Shown here: piece after piece, positions 34,088 to 43,911 of the stretch
Position numbering within the stretch: the stretch's first letter is position 1
How the letters are laid out: each line of letters opens with the position of its first letter
DNA from: Corynebacterium efficiens YS-314
GTDB taxonomy: Bacteria > Actinomycetota > Actinomycetes > Mycobacteriales > Mycobacteriaceae
Assembly (NCBI RefSeq): GCF_000011305.1
Contig: NC_004369.1
Coordinates: 2,294,001-2,358,000, forward strand
Length of the DNA: 64,000 nucleotides
Reading direction: 5' to 3'
The notes under the pieces: generated by a model
The model's input: only the letters and a program-made list of their open reading frames with translations
Told to the model about the DNA's origin: nothing
Database searches by the model: none
Position numbers and translations under genes: made by a program

Positions 34088-35938
34088 CTACTTTCCGCGG
34101 TAGATGTGCTCGATGGCGTCGGCGTAGCGACGGTAGACCACATTGCGCTTGACCTTGAGGGTCGGGGTCAGCTCATCGTCCTCCTCGGTGAGGTCGCGGT
34201 CGAGGATGTAGAACCGCTTGATGGCCTCGGAGTGGGAGACGGTGGCATTCGCGTTGTTGATGGCGTCCTGGATCTCACCGCGCAGGGCCGGTTCCGTGGC
34301 CAACTCCTCAATGGTCCGGGACTCCGGGATGTTGCGGTTGAGCTTCCACCGCTTGAGTGCATCCGGATCCAGGGTCACCAGCAGACCGACGAAAGGCTTG
34401 CCGTCGCCGACCACCATTGCCTGGCTGATCAGCGGGTGCGCCCGGATGATGTCCTCCAGTGGTCCGGGTGAGACATTCTTGCCGCCGGCGGTGACGATGA
34501 GATCCTTCTTGCGGCCGGTGATCACCAGATGTCCGGAATCCAGCAGTTCACCCAGGTCACCGGTGTTGAACCAACCATCGACGATGGATTCCGCGGTTGC
34601 CTTCGGGTTGTTCCAATAACCGCGGAAGAGCATCTGCCCCTTGAGCAGGATCTCCCCCTGGTCATTGATGCGGATGGTCATGCCCGGCAGGGGCTTGCCC
34701 ACGGTGCCGATCTTCTGGTCCTCGAAATCGATCGCGGCCGCCGCCGCGGTTTCGGTCAGACCATAACCCTCGTAGATCGGGATGCCGATGCCACGGTAGA
34801 AGTGCAGCAGATCATGGCTCATCGCGGATCCACCGGTCACCGCGTACTGCACGGAGTTGCCCACGGCCGCACGGATCTTGGCGTAGACGAGACGGTCGAA
34901 GACCTTGTGGGCGGCAGCCAGGACCCTGCTCGGCCCCTCCTCGGTGTCCTGGGCCCGGGAGTAGTCGATGGCGGCCTTCTCCGCGCGGGCGAACAGGGCG
35001 GCCTTGACCGGCCCACCGTCAGCGGCATTGGTGGCAGCAGAGTTACGGACCTTCTCAAACACACGTGGTACACCGAGGATGAAGTTCGGGCGGGCACGCT
35101 GCAGTTCCAGTGCCAGGGTGGAGAAGTCTGACCAGTGGGACTGGGTGGCGCCGCCGATGGTGAACGCCAGGGAGACCGCACGCGCCAGGACGTGTGCCAG
35201 TGGCAGGAAGGTGAGCACCCGGGAGCCGGGTACCGCGATCGCGCCGATCGGGTGGGTCAGCAGCGCGCGGACCTCGGCCAGCCAGTTGTGGTGGGTCAGT
35301 TCGCAGCCCTTGGGACGCCCGGTGGTTCCGGAGGTGTACACCAGGGAGGCCAGGTCGGCGGAGCGGGTGGCTTCGATGCGTTCCCGGACCAGGTCGTCGG
35401 ACAGCTCGCGGCCCTCAAACCTGAGGGTGTCCAGTGCGGAGGAGTTGATCTCCAGGATGCGACGCAGCTTGGAGGTGGACCCCTTCAGCGCCGGGGTGCC
35501 GTCCTCGGTGAGCACGAGATGTTTCATCAGGTCGGTGTGATCGGGGGTCTCGGTGATGGCCAGGACCGCACCGGAGTCCTCGATGATCCACTGCACCTGG
35601 GACAGGGAGGAGGAGCTGTAGATCGGGACACTCACGGCACCGGCTGCCCAGATGGCGTAGTCGAGAACGGACCACTCGTAGCGGGTGTCGGCGAGCAGGG
35701 CCACGCGGTCCCCCTGTTCCACGCCGGTGGCGATGATGCCCTTGGCCACGGCGAAGACCTCATTGAGGAATTCCTGCGCAGTGACATTGACCCACTCGAA
35801 GTTCGCGGGCCGGGTGAACAGCACACCGTAGGGGCGGGTCTTGACCTGGTCGATGAGGGCGGTCAGGCAGGTTTCGTTCTCCCCGATGGTGTATTCGGCC
35901 TCGACGGTGAATTCCCTGGGTTGGGACGCTGAAGTCAT
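34088..35938 (-). CDS. fadD15: Long-chain fatty-acid-CoA ligase (acyl-CoA synthetase)
   Basis: The start at 35938 gives 616 residues. The AMP-forming ligase activates fatty acids with ATP and CoA. Motifs include LVYTSGTTGRPKGCELTHHNW (P-loop), YEGYGLTETAAAAAIDF and DGWFNTGDLGELLDSGHLVITGRKKD, with the catalytic Lys segment near the end. It is like the mycobacterial FadD15 group, which supplies acyl-CoA for lipid synthesis. It is divergent from malQ. Confidence 0.93.
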   Translation of the reverse strand: MTSASQPREFTVEAEYTIGENETCLTALIDQVKTRPYGVLFTRPANFEWVNVTAQEFLNEVFAVAKGIIATGVEQGDRVALLADTRYEWSVLDYAIWAAGAVSVPIYSSSSLSQVQWIIEDSGAVLAITETPDHTDLMKHLVLTEDGTPALKGSTSKLRRILEINSSALDTLRFEGRELSDDLVRERIEATRSADLASLVYTSGTTGRPKGCELTHHNWLAEVRALLTHPIGAIAVPGSRVLTFLPLAHVLARAVSLAFTIGGATQSHWSDFSTLALELQRARPNFILGVPRVFEKVRNSAATNAADGGPVKAALFARAEKAAIDYSRAQDTEEGPSRVLAAAHKVFDRLVYAKIRAAVGNSVQYAVTGGSAMSHDLLHFYRGIGIPIYEGYGLTETAAAAAIDFEDQKIGTVGKPLPGMTIRINDQGEILLKGQMLFRGYWNNPKATAESIVDGWFNTGDLGELLDSGHLVITGRKKDLIVTAGGKNVSPGPLEDIIRAHPLISQAMVVGDGKPFVGLLVTLDPDALKRWKLNRNIPESRTIEELATEPALRGEIQDAINNANATVSHSEAIKRFYILDRDLTEEDDELTPTLKVKRNVVYRRYADAIEHIYRGK

Positions 35939-36262
35939 TTCGTGTTCTCGCCTTCCGTGTGTTGTCGGTTCACCCCGGATCCAACGGGGCATCGGAGCCC
36001 TTGGGGTGTGTGGGCCCCGGCTTCCGCCCGGAGTGTGTTCCCCCGGGCCTATCGGTTCATTAATCCATAGTGTTTCAGTACCGGCTCCGGCCGGGACAAC
36101 CAGGGTCACCTCGTTGAACGACCGGCACCATATCAATTTGTCACCAAATCTACCTGTTTCTTTTCATCCACCGCGGGACCTGAACAGGAGTTTAGGAAAG
36201 TAATGATCATTTCAAAGCAGTTAGCCTGTCGAAAGTGGATTTGAGTGGCATGATGTTAACTT
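35939..36262. promoter_or_regulatory. Divergent promoter region between fadD15 and malQ
   Basis: These 324 bases hold no convincing gene. The half near malQ (36110-36250) is AT-rich, with TTAACTTGTGAC just ahead of the malQ GTG and AAGTAATGATCATTTC around 36198, where TGATCA is a perfect palindrome. No strong ribosome-binding site precedes the malQ start. A GGAAGGCGAGA site precedes fadD15. Confidence 0.45.
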
Positions 36263-38389
36263 GTGACTGCACGAGGACCTTTACAAGACCTGGCCGGCCT
36301 GTACGGCATCTCCACCTCATACACGGATTACAAGGGCGCCGACATTGAGGTCAGTGATGACACGCTGATCAAGGTTCTCCGCGCCCTTGATGTGGATCTG
36401 GGTGAGGGTGAGCCGTCGGATGGGACCATCAACGCCGCCATTGAACGTTTCCACGACAGGGAGTTCTCCCGTCCCCTGCCACCGTGTGTGGTGGCGGTGC
36501 AGGGTGATGAGGTGGTCTTCCCCGTCCATGTGCACGATGGCGCGCCCGCCGAGGTGCATATTGAGTTCGAATCGGGCGAGCGTCGAGAAGCACACCAGGT
36601 GGAGAACTGGACGCCGCCGCGCGAGGTGGACGGCACCACCTGGGGTGAGGCGAGCTTCAAGCTGCCCGCCGACCTGCCGCTCGGCTGGCACCAGCTGCGC
36701 CTGACCTCCGGGGAGATGACCGTGACCTGCGGATTGACCATCACCCCGGAACGTCTGTCCACCGCGGACAAGTATCTGGAATCCCCCCGCACCGGTGTCA
36801 TGGCGCAGATCTACTCCGTGCGTTCCAATCTGTCGTGGAGCATGGGTGATTTCAACGACCTGGGTCACCTCGCCAGTGTGCTGGCCGTCGACGGTGCCGA
36901 TTTCCTCCTCATCAACCCCCTGCATGCCGCGGAGCCACTGCCGCCCACCGAGGATTCGCCGTACCTGCCCACCACCCGGCGGTTCATCAACCCGATCTAC
37001 CTCCGCGTGGAGGATGTGCCGGAGTTCAACCAGCTCCCGGTGGAGCTGCGCGACGATGTCGCCGAGCTTGCCGACGAGTTCCGCGAGGAGAACTTCACCC
37101 CCGACATCATCGAACGCAACCCCGTCTTCGAGGCCAAGCTGCAGGTGCTGCACGAGATCTTCCGCGTCGAGCGCTCCCCCGGGCGCGAGCAGGCCTTCCG
37201 CGATTTCGTGGAGCAGGAGGGTCAGGGCCTGGTTGATTTCGCGTCCTGGTGCGCCGAGCGGGAGATCACCCAGCTGGCCTCCGCGCACCACGCCGAACCG
37301 GACCGCGATGAGCTGACCACCTTCTACATGTGGCTGCAGTGGCTGTGCGATGAGCAGCTGGCCGCCGCCCAGAAGCGCGCGGTGGACTCAGGCATGTCGA
37401 TCGGCATCATGGCCGACCTCGCCGTCGGTGTGCACCCCGGTGGTGCCGATTCCCAGAACCTGGCGCATGTGCTCGCGCCGGACATCTCGGTGGGCGCACC
37501 GCCGGACGGTTACAACCAGCAGGGCCAGGACTGGTCCCAGCCACCATGGAATCCGACCAGGCTCGCCGAGGAGGGGTACATCCCGTGGCGTAATCTGCTG
37601 CGCACCGTCCTGCGCCACTCCGGTGGCATCCGCGTGGACCACGTCCTGGGTCTGTTCCGTCTGTTTGTCATGCCCCGCATGGAATCACCCGCCACCGGCA
37701 CCTACCTCAACTTCGACCACGACGCGCTGGTGGGCATCCTGGCCCTGGAGGCCGAGCTTGCCGACGCCGTCGTCATCGGCGAGGACCTGGGCACCTTCGA
37801 GCCCTGGGTCCAGGACGTGCTGGCCAGCCGTGGCATCATGGGCACCTCCATCCTGTGGTTCGAGCATTCCCCGACACACGAGGGTCCCCGTCGCCAGGAG
37901 GAGTACCGTCCGCTGGCGCTGACCTCGGTGACCACCCATGATCTGCCGCCCACCGCGGGTTACCTCGCCGGCGAACACATCGACCTGCGCGACCGCCTCG
38001 GTGTGCTCACCCGCGACCCGGCCATCGAGCACGAGGAGGACCTGCAGTGGCAGGCTGAGATCCTCGATGTGGTCGCCGCCGCCGGTGCCCTGCCCATGCC
38101 CGAGGGTGGCACCTACGTGGGCCTCGAACGGTCCGAGCGTGGTGAGCTCGCGGACCTGCTGGCCGGTTTGGAACGCTTCGTGGCCGGCACCCCCTCCGCC
38201 CTGACGTGCGTGTCCCTGGTGGACATGGTCGGTGACAAGCGCGCCCAGAACCAGCCCGGCACCACCCGCGACATGTACCCCAACTGGTGCATCCCGCTGT
38301 GCGACAACGACGGCACCCCGGTCACCATCGAGGCGCTGCGCGAGCATCCGCTCTACCGCGTCGTCTCGGATGCGGCCAGGCGCGACTAG
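36263..38389 (+). CDS. malQ: 4-alpha-glucanotransferase (amylomaltase)
   Basis: The GH77 enzyme has 708 residues and starts at a GTG. It transfers maltooligosaccharide segments between glucans and releases glucose, and acts in maltose and glycogen metabolism in the cytoplasm. An N-terminal extension of about 160 residues (beta-rich) precedes the barrel, as in other actinobacterial MalQ proteins. Catalytic motifs are GGIRVDHVLGLFRLFVMP (nucleophile Asp), VVIGEDLGTFEPWVQ (Glu) and SVTTHDLPPTAGY. A terminator-like hairpin with a GCTTATCGACGC word follows the stop codon. Confidence 0.96.
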   Translation: MTARGPLQDLAGLYGISTSYTDYKGADIEVSDDTLIKVLRALDVDLGEGEPSDGTINAAIERFHDREFSRPLPPCVVAVQGDEVVFPVHVHDGAPAEVHIEFESGERREAHQVENWTPPREVDGTTWGEASFKLPADLPLGWHQLRLTSGEMTVTCGLTITPERLSTADKYLESPRTGVMAQIYSVRSNLSWSMGDFNDLGHLASVLAVDGADFLLINPLHAAEPLPPTEDSPYLPTTRRFINPIYLRVEDVPEFNQLPVELRDDVAELADEFREENFTPDIIERNPVFEAKLQVLHEIFRVERSPGREQAFRDFVEQEGQGLVDFASWCAEREITQLASAHHAEPDRDELTTFYMWLQWLCDEQLAAAQKRAVDSGMSIGIMADLAVGVHPGGADSQNLAHVLAPDISVGAPPDGYNQQGQDWSQPPWNPTRLAEEGYIPWRNLLRTVLRHSGGIRVDHVLGLFRLFVMPRMESPATGTYLNFDHDALVGILALEAELADAVVIGEDLGTFEPWVQDVLASRGIMGTSILWFEHSPTHEGPRRQEEYRPLALTSVTTHDLPPTAGYLAGEHIDLRDRLGVLTRDPAIEHEEDLQWQAEILDVVAAAGALPMPEGGTYVGLERSERGELADLLAGLERFVAGTPSALTCVSLVDMVGDKRAQNQPGTTRDMYPNWCIPLCDNDGTPVTIEALREHPLYRVVSDAARRD

Positions 38390-38395
38390 GAATGT

Positions 38396-38433
38396 GCTTA
38401 TCGACGCCCGGGGGTGACCTCCTCCCGGGCGTC
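38396..38433 (+). terminator. GCTTATCGACGC word and terminator-like hairpin after malQ
   Basis: The word begins six bases after the malQ stop. Its GACGC end forms the base of a ten-pair stem (GACGCCCGGG / CCCGGGCGTC) with an 11-base loop. No T-run follows. The same order of stop, word and hairpin is seen after glmS, the DUF4383 gene and ectP. Confidence 0.6.
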
Positions 38434-38525
38434 TGGCATTGGGGGCAGCGGTGCGTGTGATAGACAATGGTGTCGACTATTTGATCGAACTGAAAAAGTA
38501 CTGATGAGAAGAAGGCCTGTCTGTC

Positions 38526-40391
38526 ATGCGACTGCTTGGACGCATCCTCAAATCCACGTCCGCCCTGTGGCCCTACTACCTCGGGATCGTGCTGGCCTCC
38601 ATCGTGGTGGCCGGGTTGTCGCTGGTTTCCCCCTTCATCCTGCGTGAGGCCACCGACACGATCGTCGCGGCCCTCCAGGGCGAGGTCACGGTGGAGTCCG
38701 TCACCCAGACCATCCTGGTGCTGGCGGTGGCCCTCTTCGTGGCCGACATCCTCAACACCCTGATGTCGAATGTGGGTGGTTACCTCGGCGACATCATGTC
38801 CGAACGGATGCGGCAGATCCTGTCCACCCGCTACTACGCCAAACTGCTGGCGCTGCCGCAGAAGTACTTCGACAACCAGGTCACCGGTACCATCATCGCG
38901 CGCCTGGACCGGTCGATCACGGGCATCACCCAGTTCATGAAGGGGTTCTCCAACAACTTCTTCCCCATGATCATCACCATGGTGGCGGTGTTGATCATCA
39001 CCGCCATCTTCTACTGGCCGCTGACCATCCTGCTGGCCCTGCTGTTCCCCATCTACATGTGGGTGACGGCGCTGACCTCGGTGCGCTGGCAGAAGATGGA
39101 ACGGGAGAAGAACGCCCAGATCGACCTGGCCAACGGCCGCTTCGCCGAGGTGGTCGGTCAGATGAAGGTGGTCAAGAGTTTCGTCTCGGAGACCCGGGAG
39201 CTCGATGACTTCGGCAGCCGCTACGGCAAGGTGGTCACCATTGCCCGCCCCCAGTCCAACTGGTGGCACCGCATGGATTTCCTGCGTGGTGCAGCCCTGA
39301 ACCTCATCTTCCTGGGCATCTACCTCATGCTCTTCTACCGCACCCTCAACGGCTTCTTCAGCCTGGGTGACATGGTCCTGCTCATCCAGCTGGTCAACAT
39401 GGCCAAGCAGCCGGTGTTCATGATGAGTTTCATCGTCGATGCCGCGCAGCGCGCCGTCGCCGGTTCCCGTGATTATTTCGATGTGATGAGCGAGCCCGTC
39501 GAACCCACCGCGAACAAGGAACTGGTGCGCACGACAGAAACCTCCGACACCCCGGCATTGACGCTGACGGTGCCCGAGCCCCTGCCCCCGGCTGAGCCCG
39601 CCCTGAAATTTGAGAACGTCACCTTCGCCTATGAGGAGAACAAACCGGTGATCCGGGATGTCACGATCGAGGCCCGGCACGGCGAACGCATCGCACTGGT
39701 CGGTGAATCCGGCGGTGGTAAATCCACACTGGTCAACCTGCTGCTGGGGCTCTATGAACCCAGTGCCGGCCGGATGCTGGTGTGCGGTGAGGATGTGTCG
39801 TCCCTGACCACGGAGAAGTTGCGTGCCTCGGTGGGCGTGGTGTTCCAGGATGCCAGCCTGTTCTCCGGTTCGATCGCGGAGAATATCGCCTACGGCCGTC
39901 CCGGTGCCAGCCTGGATGAGATCGTGGCGGTGGCGAAGAAAGCAAACGCCCATGAGTTCATCGAGGCCTTCCCCGACGGTTATGACACCGTCATCGGTGA
40001 ACGTGGCCTGAAGCTGTCCGGTGGGCAGAAACAGCGTGTGGCCGTGGCCCGCGCCATGCTCAAGGACGCCCCCGTGCTGGTGCTGGATGAGGCGACCTCC
40101 GCCCTGGATACCAAATCCGAACGCGCCGTCCAGGCAGGCCTGGAACAGCTGATGGCCAACCGCACCACCCTCATGATCGCCCACCGACTGTCCACCATCG
40201 CCGATGTGGACACCATCGTGACCATCCGCGACGGTGAGGTTGATGAGATCGGCTCCCCTGCTGAGCTGGCGGTCTCCGGTGGTATCTACGCCGAGCTGCT
40301 GCGCCTGACCCAGTCCACCGCCGAGGCCGACCGTGAGCGCCTGCGGTCCTTCGGTTTCACCGGCGATGCACCGGTGGAGGAGACGGACTGA
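38526..40391 (+). CDS. ABC exporter, fused permease and ATPase
   Basis: The 621-residue half-transporter has six N-terminal membrane helices (residues about 15-300) and a C-terminal ATPase. ATPase motifs are Walker A LVGESGGGKST, signature LSGGQKQRVA, Walker B VLVLDEATSALD and a switch His in IAHRLSTI. An unusual proline- and acid-rich linker of about 40 residues (EPTANKELVRTTETSDTPAL) joins the two parts. It probably works as a homodimer and exports an unknown substrate. No partner gene is adjacent. Confidence 0.93.
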   Translation: MRLLGRILKSTSALWPYYLGIVLASIVVAGLSLVSPFILREATDTIVAALQGEVTVESVTQTILVLAVALFVADILNTLMSNVGGYLGDIMSERMRQILSTRYYAKLLALPQKYFDNQVTGTIIARLDRSITGITQFMKGFSNNFFPMIITMVAVLIITAIFYWPLTILLALLFPIYMWVTALTSVRWQKMEREKNAQIDLANGRFAEVVGQMKVVKSFVSETRELDDFGSRYGKVVTIARPQSNWWHRMDFLRGAALNLIFLGIYLMLFYRTLNGFFSLGDMVLLIQLVNMAKQPVFMMSFIVDAAQRAVAGSRDYFDVMSEPVEPTANKELVRTTETSDTPALTLTVPEPLPPAEPALKFENVTFAYEENKPVIRDVTIEARHGERIALVGESGGGKSTLVNLLLGLYEPSAGRMLVCGEDVSSLTTEKLRASVGVVFQDASLFSGSIAENIAYGRPGASLDEIVAVAKKANAHEFIEAFPDGYDTVIGERGLKLSGGQKQRVAVARAMLKDAPVLVLDEATSALDTKSERAVQAGLEQLMANRTTLMIAHRLSTIADVDTIVTIRDGEVDEIGSPAELAVSGGIYAELLRLTQSTAEADRERLRSFGFTGDAPVEETD

Positions 40392-40474
40392 CACACCACG
40401 GCAGGTAACCGCCCGAGGGTAACAGAACCCGATCCCGGTGTCCCATGTCACATACCCTGCCTATCCTGGGCGCC

Positions 40475-41872
40475 ATGACCAAGCAACTCTTCCAACTGGA
40501 CCCATCCAGACCCTTCCATCATCAGGATCGCCTGGGCCACAACCGGTGGCATCCGGATATCCCCCCGGTGGAGACCATCCGGCCCGGGGAGACCTTCCGG
40601 GTGGACTGTCGCGACTGGTTCGACGGGGCGGTGCGTAACGACGAATCCGCCGAGGACGTCCTCACCGCCCCCTTCCACATCGGCCACCCACTGTCGGGAC
40701 CGTTCCGCGTGGAGGGTGCCAAACCAGGGGATCTCCTGGTGGTCGATATCGTCGATGTGGCCCCGATGTCCGATGCCTCAGCACCCGGTGACCTGGCGGG
40801 GCAGGGCTGGGGATATACCGGTATCTTCGCTCCCTCCCACGGCGGTGGTTTCCTCCACGAGCATTTCCCCGATGCCCATAAGGCGATCTGGGATTTCCGT
40901 GATGGACGCGCCACCTCACGCCACATCCCCGGGGTGTCCTTCCAGGGCGCACCGCACCCCGGCGTGATGGGCACGGCCCCCTCGCCGGAGCTGCTGGCGA
41001 GGTGGAACAAACGCGAGGCGACTCTGGTGGCTCGGCGTCCGCTGCGGGTGCCACCCTATGCGCTGCCCCCGCTGCCGAAGGGGGCCCTGTTGGGGCAGTT
41101 GTCGGATGCGAAGGCGGCCCTGGTGGCCAGCGTGGCCGCACAGACCACCCCGCCGCGGGAGAACGGCGGCAACCAGGACATCAAGGACCTCACCCGCGGC
41201 AGCCGGGTCTTTTACCCGGTGTTCGTCGAGGGCGCGAACCTCTCGGTGGGTGACCTGCACTTCTCCCAGGGCGACGGCGAGATCACCCTGTGTGGTGCCA
41301 TCGAGATGGGCGGTCACATCGACCTACACGTTGGCATCATCCCGGGCGGCATGGACACCTATAACATCACGGAGAACGCCATCTTCGTCCCCGGCGATGA
41401 GGCACCCCGCCGCGAGGACTGGATCTCGTTCTCCGGGATCTCCGTCACCGAGGACGACAAGCAGCATTATCTCGACCCCTACCTCGCCTACCAGCGGGCG
41501 TGTCTGCATGCGATCGACTACCTGACCGCCTTCGGTTATTCCCGCGAGCAGGCCTTCCTCCTGCTGGGTGCGGCCCCCATCGAGGGGCATCTGTCCAGTG
41601 TGGTGGACATCCCCAATGCCTGCGCCACGCTCTATCTCCCCACCGATATCTTCGACTTCGACATCCGACCCAGCACCGACGGCCCACACCAGGTGGTCTC
41701 CACCCTGCACCCACCGCGTGCCGACGCCGATCTCCTCCCCGAGGATGATGTCCTGCGGGCCATCCCGAAGAACAAGCGCGCACTGCTGCCCACGGCACGG
41801 CGCCTCGGTGGCCAGGCCGCCCGCCCGGCGGGCATGGTCTTCGGGAAGCTGCGCAGCCTGCTCGGACGGTAG
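40475..41872 (+). CDS. fmdA: Acetamidase/formamidase family protein
   Basis: The start at 40475 (MTKQLFQLDPSRPFHHQDRL) gives 465 residues. The FmdA/AmdA family hydrolyses short amides to ammonia and carboxylate. Supporting segments are HPLSGPFRVEGAKPGDLLVVDI, HPGVMGTAPSPELL, GGNQDIKDLTRGSRVFYPVFV and GAAPIEGHLSSVVDIPNA. The CHY zinc-finger gene follows after 11 bases, so the two are probably co-transcribed. The natural substrate is not clear from sequence. Confidence 0.9.
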   Translation: MTKQLFQLDPSRPFHHQDRLGHNRWHPDIPPVETIRPGETFRVDCRDWFDGAVRNDESAEDVLTAPFHIGHPLSGPFRVEGAKPGDLLVVDIVDVAPMSDASAPGDLAGQGWGYTGIFAPSHGGGFLHEHFPDAHKAIWDFRDGRATSRHIPGVSFQGAPHPGVMGTAPSPELLARWNKREATLVARRPLRVPPYALPPLPKGALLGQLSDAKAALVASVAAQTTPPRENGGNQDIKDLTRGSRVFYPVFVEGANLSVGDLHFSQGDGEITLCGAIEMGGHIDLHVGIIPGGMDTYNITENAIFVPGDEAPRREDWISFSGISVTEDDKQHYLDPYLAYQRACLHAIDYLTAFGYSREQAFLLLGAAPIEGHLSSVVDIPNACATLYLPTDIFDFDIRPSTDGPHQVVSTLHPPRADADLLPEDDVLRAIPKNKRALLPTARRLGGQAARPAGMVFGKLRSLLGR

Positions 41873-41883
41873 GATTGTCTCGC

Positions 41884-42192
41884 ATGAGCGAGATCCAGGG
41901 TGTGCTTATCGACGCCCGCGGCCGCTGCGCCCATTACGGTGGTGCCCGCGATGTGGTCGCCAACCGGTGCGCCACCTGCGGTGGCTTCTTCGCCTGCCAC
42001 CGCTGCCACGATGAACTGACCGATCACCCCTTCGGGCGGATGAGCACCGACGCCCCCGATTCGGTGCTGTGTGGTGCCTGCGGACACGTCATGGGTTACC
42101 ACGTGTACTCGCAGGCATCGGCGTGCCCGGCCTGTGACCACCTGTTCAACCCGGGATGCTCCCTACACGCCCCGCTGTACTTCGAGGTGTAG
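41884..42192 (+). CDS. CHY-type zinc-finger protein
   Basis: The protein has 102 residues from the ATG at 41884. The cysteine/histidine pattern is RCAHYGG, CATCGGFFACHRCHDELTDH, LCGACG and CPACDHLFNPGCSLHAPLYF, which matches the CHY zinc finger, a three-zinc fold. Bacterial stand-alone CHY proteins have no assigned function. It lies 11 bases after fmdA and converges with the SulP gene, three bases apart. A GCTTATCGACGC word encodes Leu-Ile-Asp-Ala near the N-terminus. Confidence 0.88.
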   Translation: MSEIQGVLIDARGRCAHYGGARDVVANRCATCGGFFACHRCHDELTDHPFGRMSTDAPDSVLCGACGHVMGYHVYSQASACPACDHLFNPGCSLHAPLYFEV

Positions 42193-42195
42193 CAG

Positions 42196-43746
42196 CTAGT
42201 TCAATCTGCCGGAGAGCTTTGCCAGACGCTCCCGGCTTGGGCCGTCCAGACCGGTGATCTCCACCGTCTTGCCGCGTTCCTGGAACTTCTGGGTGATGGA
42301 ATCAAGGGTGGCCACCGTGGAGGCATCCCAGATCTCCGCTGCTGACATGTCGATGATGATGTGATCGGCCTCGTCGTTGTAGTCGAACTGGTAGACCAGG
42401 TCATTGGAGGAGGCCCAGAACAGCTGGCCGTGCACGCGGTAGGTGCGGATATCAATGGTGCCGTCCTTATCCACATCGAGTGCCTCAACCATCTCGATGG
42501 TGACCAGGTGTGCCACCCGACGGGCGAACATGACCATCGCGGTGAGCACACCGAGCACCACCCCGATGGCCAGGTTGTTGGTGGCCAGGGTGGCGATGAC
42601 GGTCACTGCCATGACGGCGGTCTCGGACAGTGGCATGAACTTCAGGGTGCGCGGGTGCACGGAATGCCAGTCGATGGTGCCGAGGGAGACCAGGACCATG
42701 ATGGCCACCAGGGCCGCCATCGGGATCAGGCCGACGATGTCGCCGAGGACCACGATGAGGATGAGCAGGAAGACACCGGCGAGCAGCGTGGACAGACGGG
42801 TGCGTGCCCCGGATTCGCGGACGTTGATCATGGTCTGGCCGATCATGGCGCAGCCGCCCATGCCACCGAAGAAACCGGAGGCAATGTTCGCGACACCCTG
42901 GCCCCAGGATTCCCGGGTCTTGTCTGAATGGGTGTCGGTGATGTCGTCGACAAGCTTGGCGGTCATGAGGGACTCCATGAGGCCGACGATCGCCATACCG
43001 AGTGCGTAGGGGCCGATGATCTGCAGCGTCTCCAGCGTGTAGGGCACATCGGGGATGAACAGCGACGGCAGTGAATCCGGCATCTGCCCCATGTCCGAGA
43101 CATTCGGCACGTTGATCCCGGCCATGATGACCAGGGCGGTCAGCACGACGATGGTGACCAGCGGGGCGGGAATCGCCGTGGTGATCTTGGGGAAGAAGAT
43201 CATGATGACCAGGCCCAGCACGAACAGCGGGTAGACCAGCCACGGGACGTCGATGAGATGCTCGAGCTGCGCGGTGAAGATGAGGATGCCGAGTGCATTG
43301 ACGAAACCGAGCATCACCGACCGCGGGATGAACCGCTGCAATTTGGCCACACCGAGTGCGGCGAGCACGATCTGCAGCACACCGGCCAACAGGACCGTGG
43401 CGATGAAGTAGTCAATTCCATGCTCACGCGCGACCGGTGCGATCACCAGTGCCACCGCCCCCGTGGCCGCGGTGATCATCGCGGGGCGCCCACCGGTGAA
43501 GGCAATGACAATGGCCATGACCACCGAGGCGAACAATCCCATGGAGGGATCCACACCTGCCAGGATGGAGAAGGCGATCGCCTCCGGGATCAGGGCGAGG
43601 GAGACGGCAAGCCCTGCCAGCACCTCGATCCGCAGACGCGCCGGCGAGGAGAAGGCGTAACGGAAGGACGCCACCACCCCGTTGGGCGGCAGCGCTTCCG
43701 GGGAGGCGGGTGTGGGTCTGGAACCCGCCGTGTTAGTTTCAGTCAT
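42196..43746 (-). CDS. SulP-family anion transporter with STAS domain
   Basis: The start at 43746 (MTETNTAGSRPTPASPEALP) gives 516 residues. About ten to fourteen membrane helices (FSILAGVDPSMGLFASV, then FTGGRPAMITAATGAVAL) are followed by a C-terminal STAS domain (residues about 410-516). Transporters of this type carry sulfate or bicarbonate. It is divergent from a MerR regulator, which suggests that the regulator controls it. Which anion it carries is not decided by sequence. Confidence 0.9.
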   Translation of the reverse strand: MTETNTAGSRPTPASPEALPPNGVVASFRYAFSSPARLRIEVLAGLAVSLALIPEAIAFSILAGVDPSMGLFASVVMAIVIAFTGGRPAMITAATGAVALVIAPVAREHGIDYFIATVLLAGVLQIVLAALGVAKLQRFIPRSVMLGFVNALGILIFTAQLEHLIDVPWLVYPLFVLGLVIMIFFPKITTAIPAPLVTIVVLTALVIMAGINVPNVSDMGQMPDSLPSLFIPDVPYTLETLQIIGPYALGMAIVGLMESLMTAKLVDDITDTHSDKTRESWGQGVANIASGFFGGMGGCAMIGQTMINVRESGARTRLSTLLAGVFLLILIVVLGDIVGLIPMAALVAIMVLVSLGTIDWHSVHPRTLKFMPLSETAVMAVTVIATLATNNLAIGVVLGVLTAMVMFARRVAHLVTIEMVEALDVDKDGTIDIRTYRVHGQLFWASSNDLVYQFDYNDEADHIIIDMSAAEIWDASTVATLDSITQKFQERGKTVEITGLDGPSRERLAKLSGRLN

Positions 43747-43798
43747 GGGTATCCGATCATGAGGACGGGGGAGGGCGCAACGCCCGATGGAGAAATCC

Positions 43799-43821
43799 AA
43801 CCCTCTAGTAACTTTAAGGTT
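43799..43821. promoter_or_regulatory. Possible MerR-type operator
   Basis: An imperfect 23-base inverted repeat with AACC and GGTT ends encloses CTAGTAACTTTAAG. It lies in the 165-base gap between the SulP and MerR genes, 90 bases before the MerR start. The word CTAGTAACTTTAAGG resembles the half-sites that MerR-family activators use between distant -35 and -10 boxes. Confidence 0.5.
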
Positions 43822-43911
43822 GGTGACCGTGAATACCGTAGCGGGAGCCCCTTTGCACGTCAAAGCACCAACCCAGATTTATGGCCAGGGTCACAGTGGA
43901 GGAGAACAGTC

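Noticed and set aside
38322-40451. Minus-strand open frame of 709 codons opposite the ABC exporter
   Set aside because: It is antisense to a clearly identified transporter with intact ATPase motifs.
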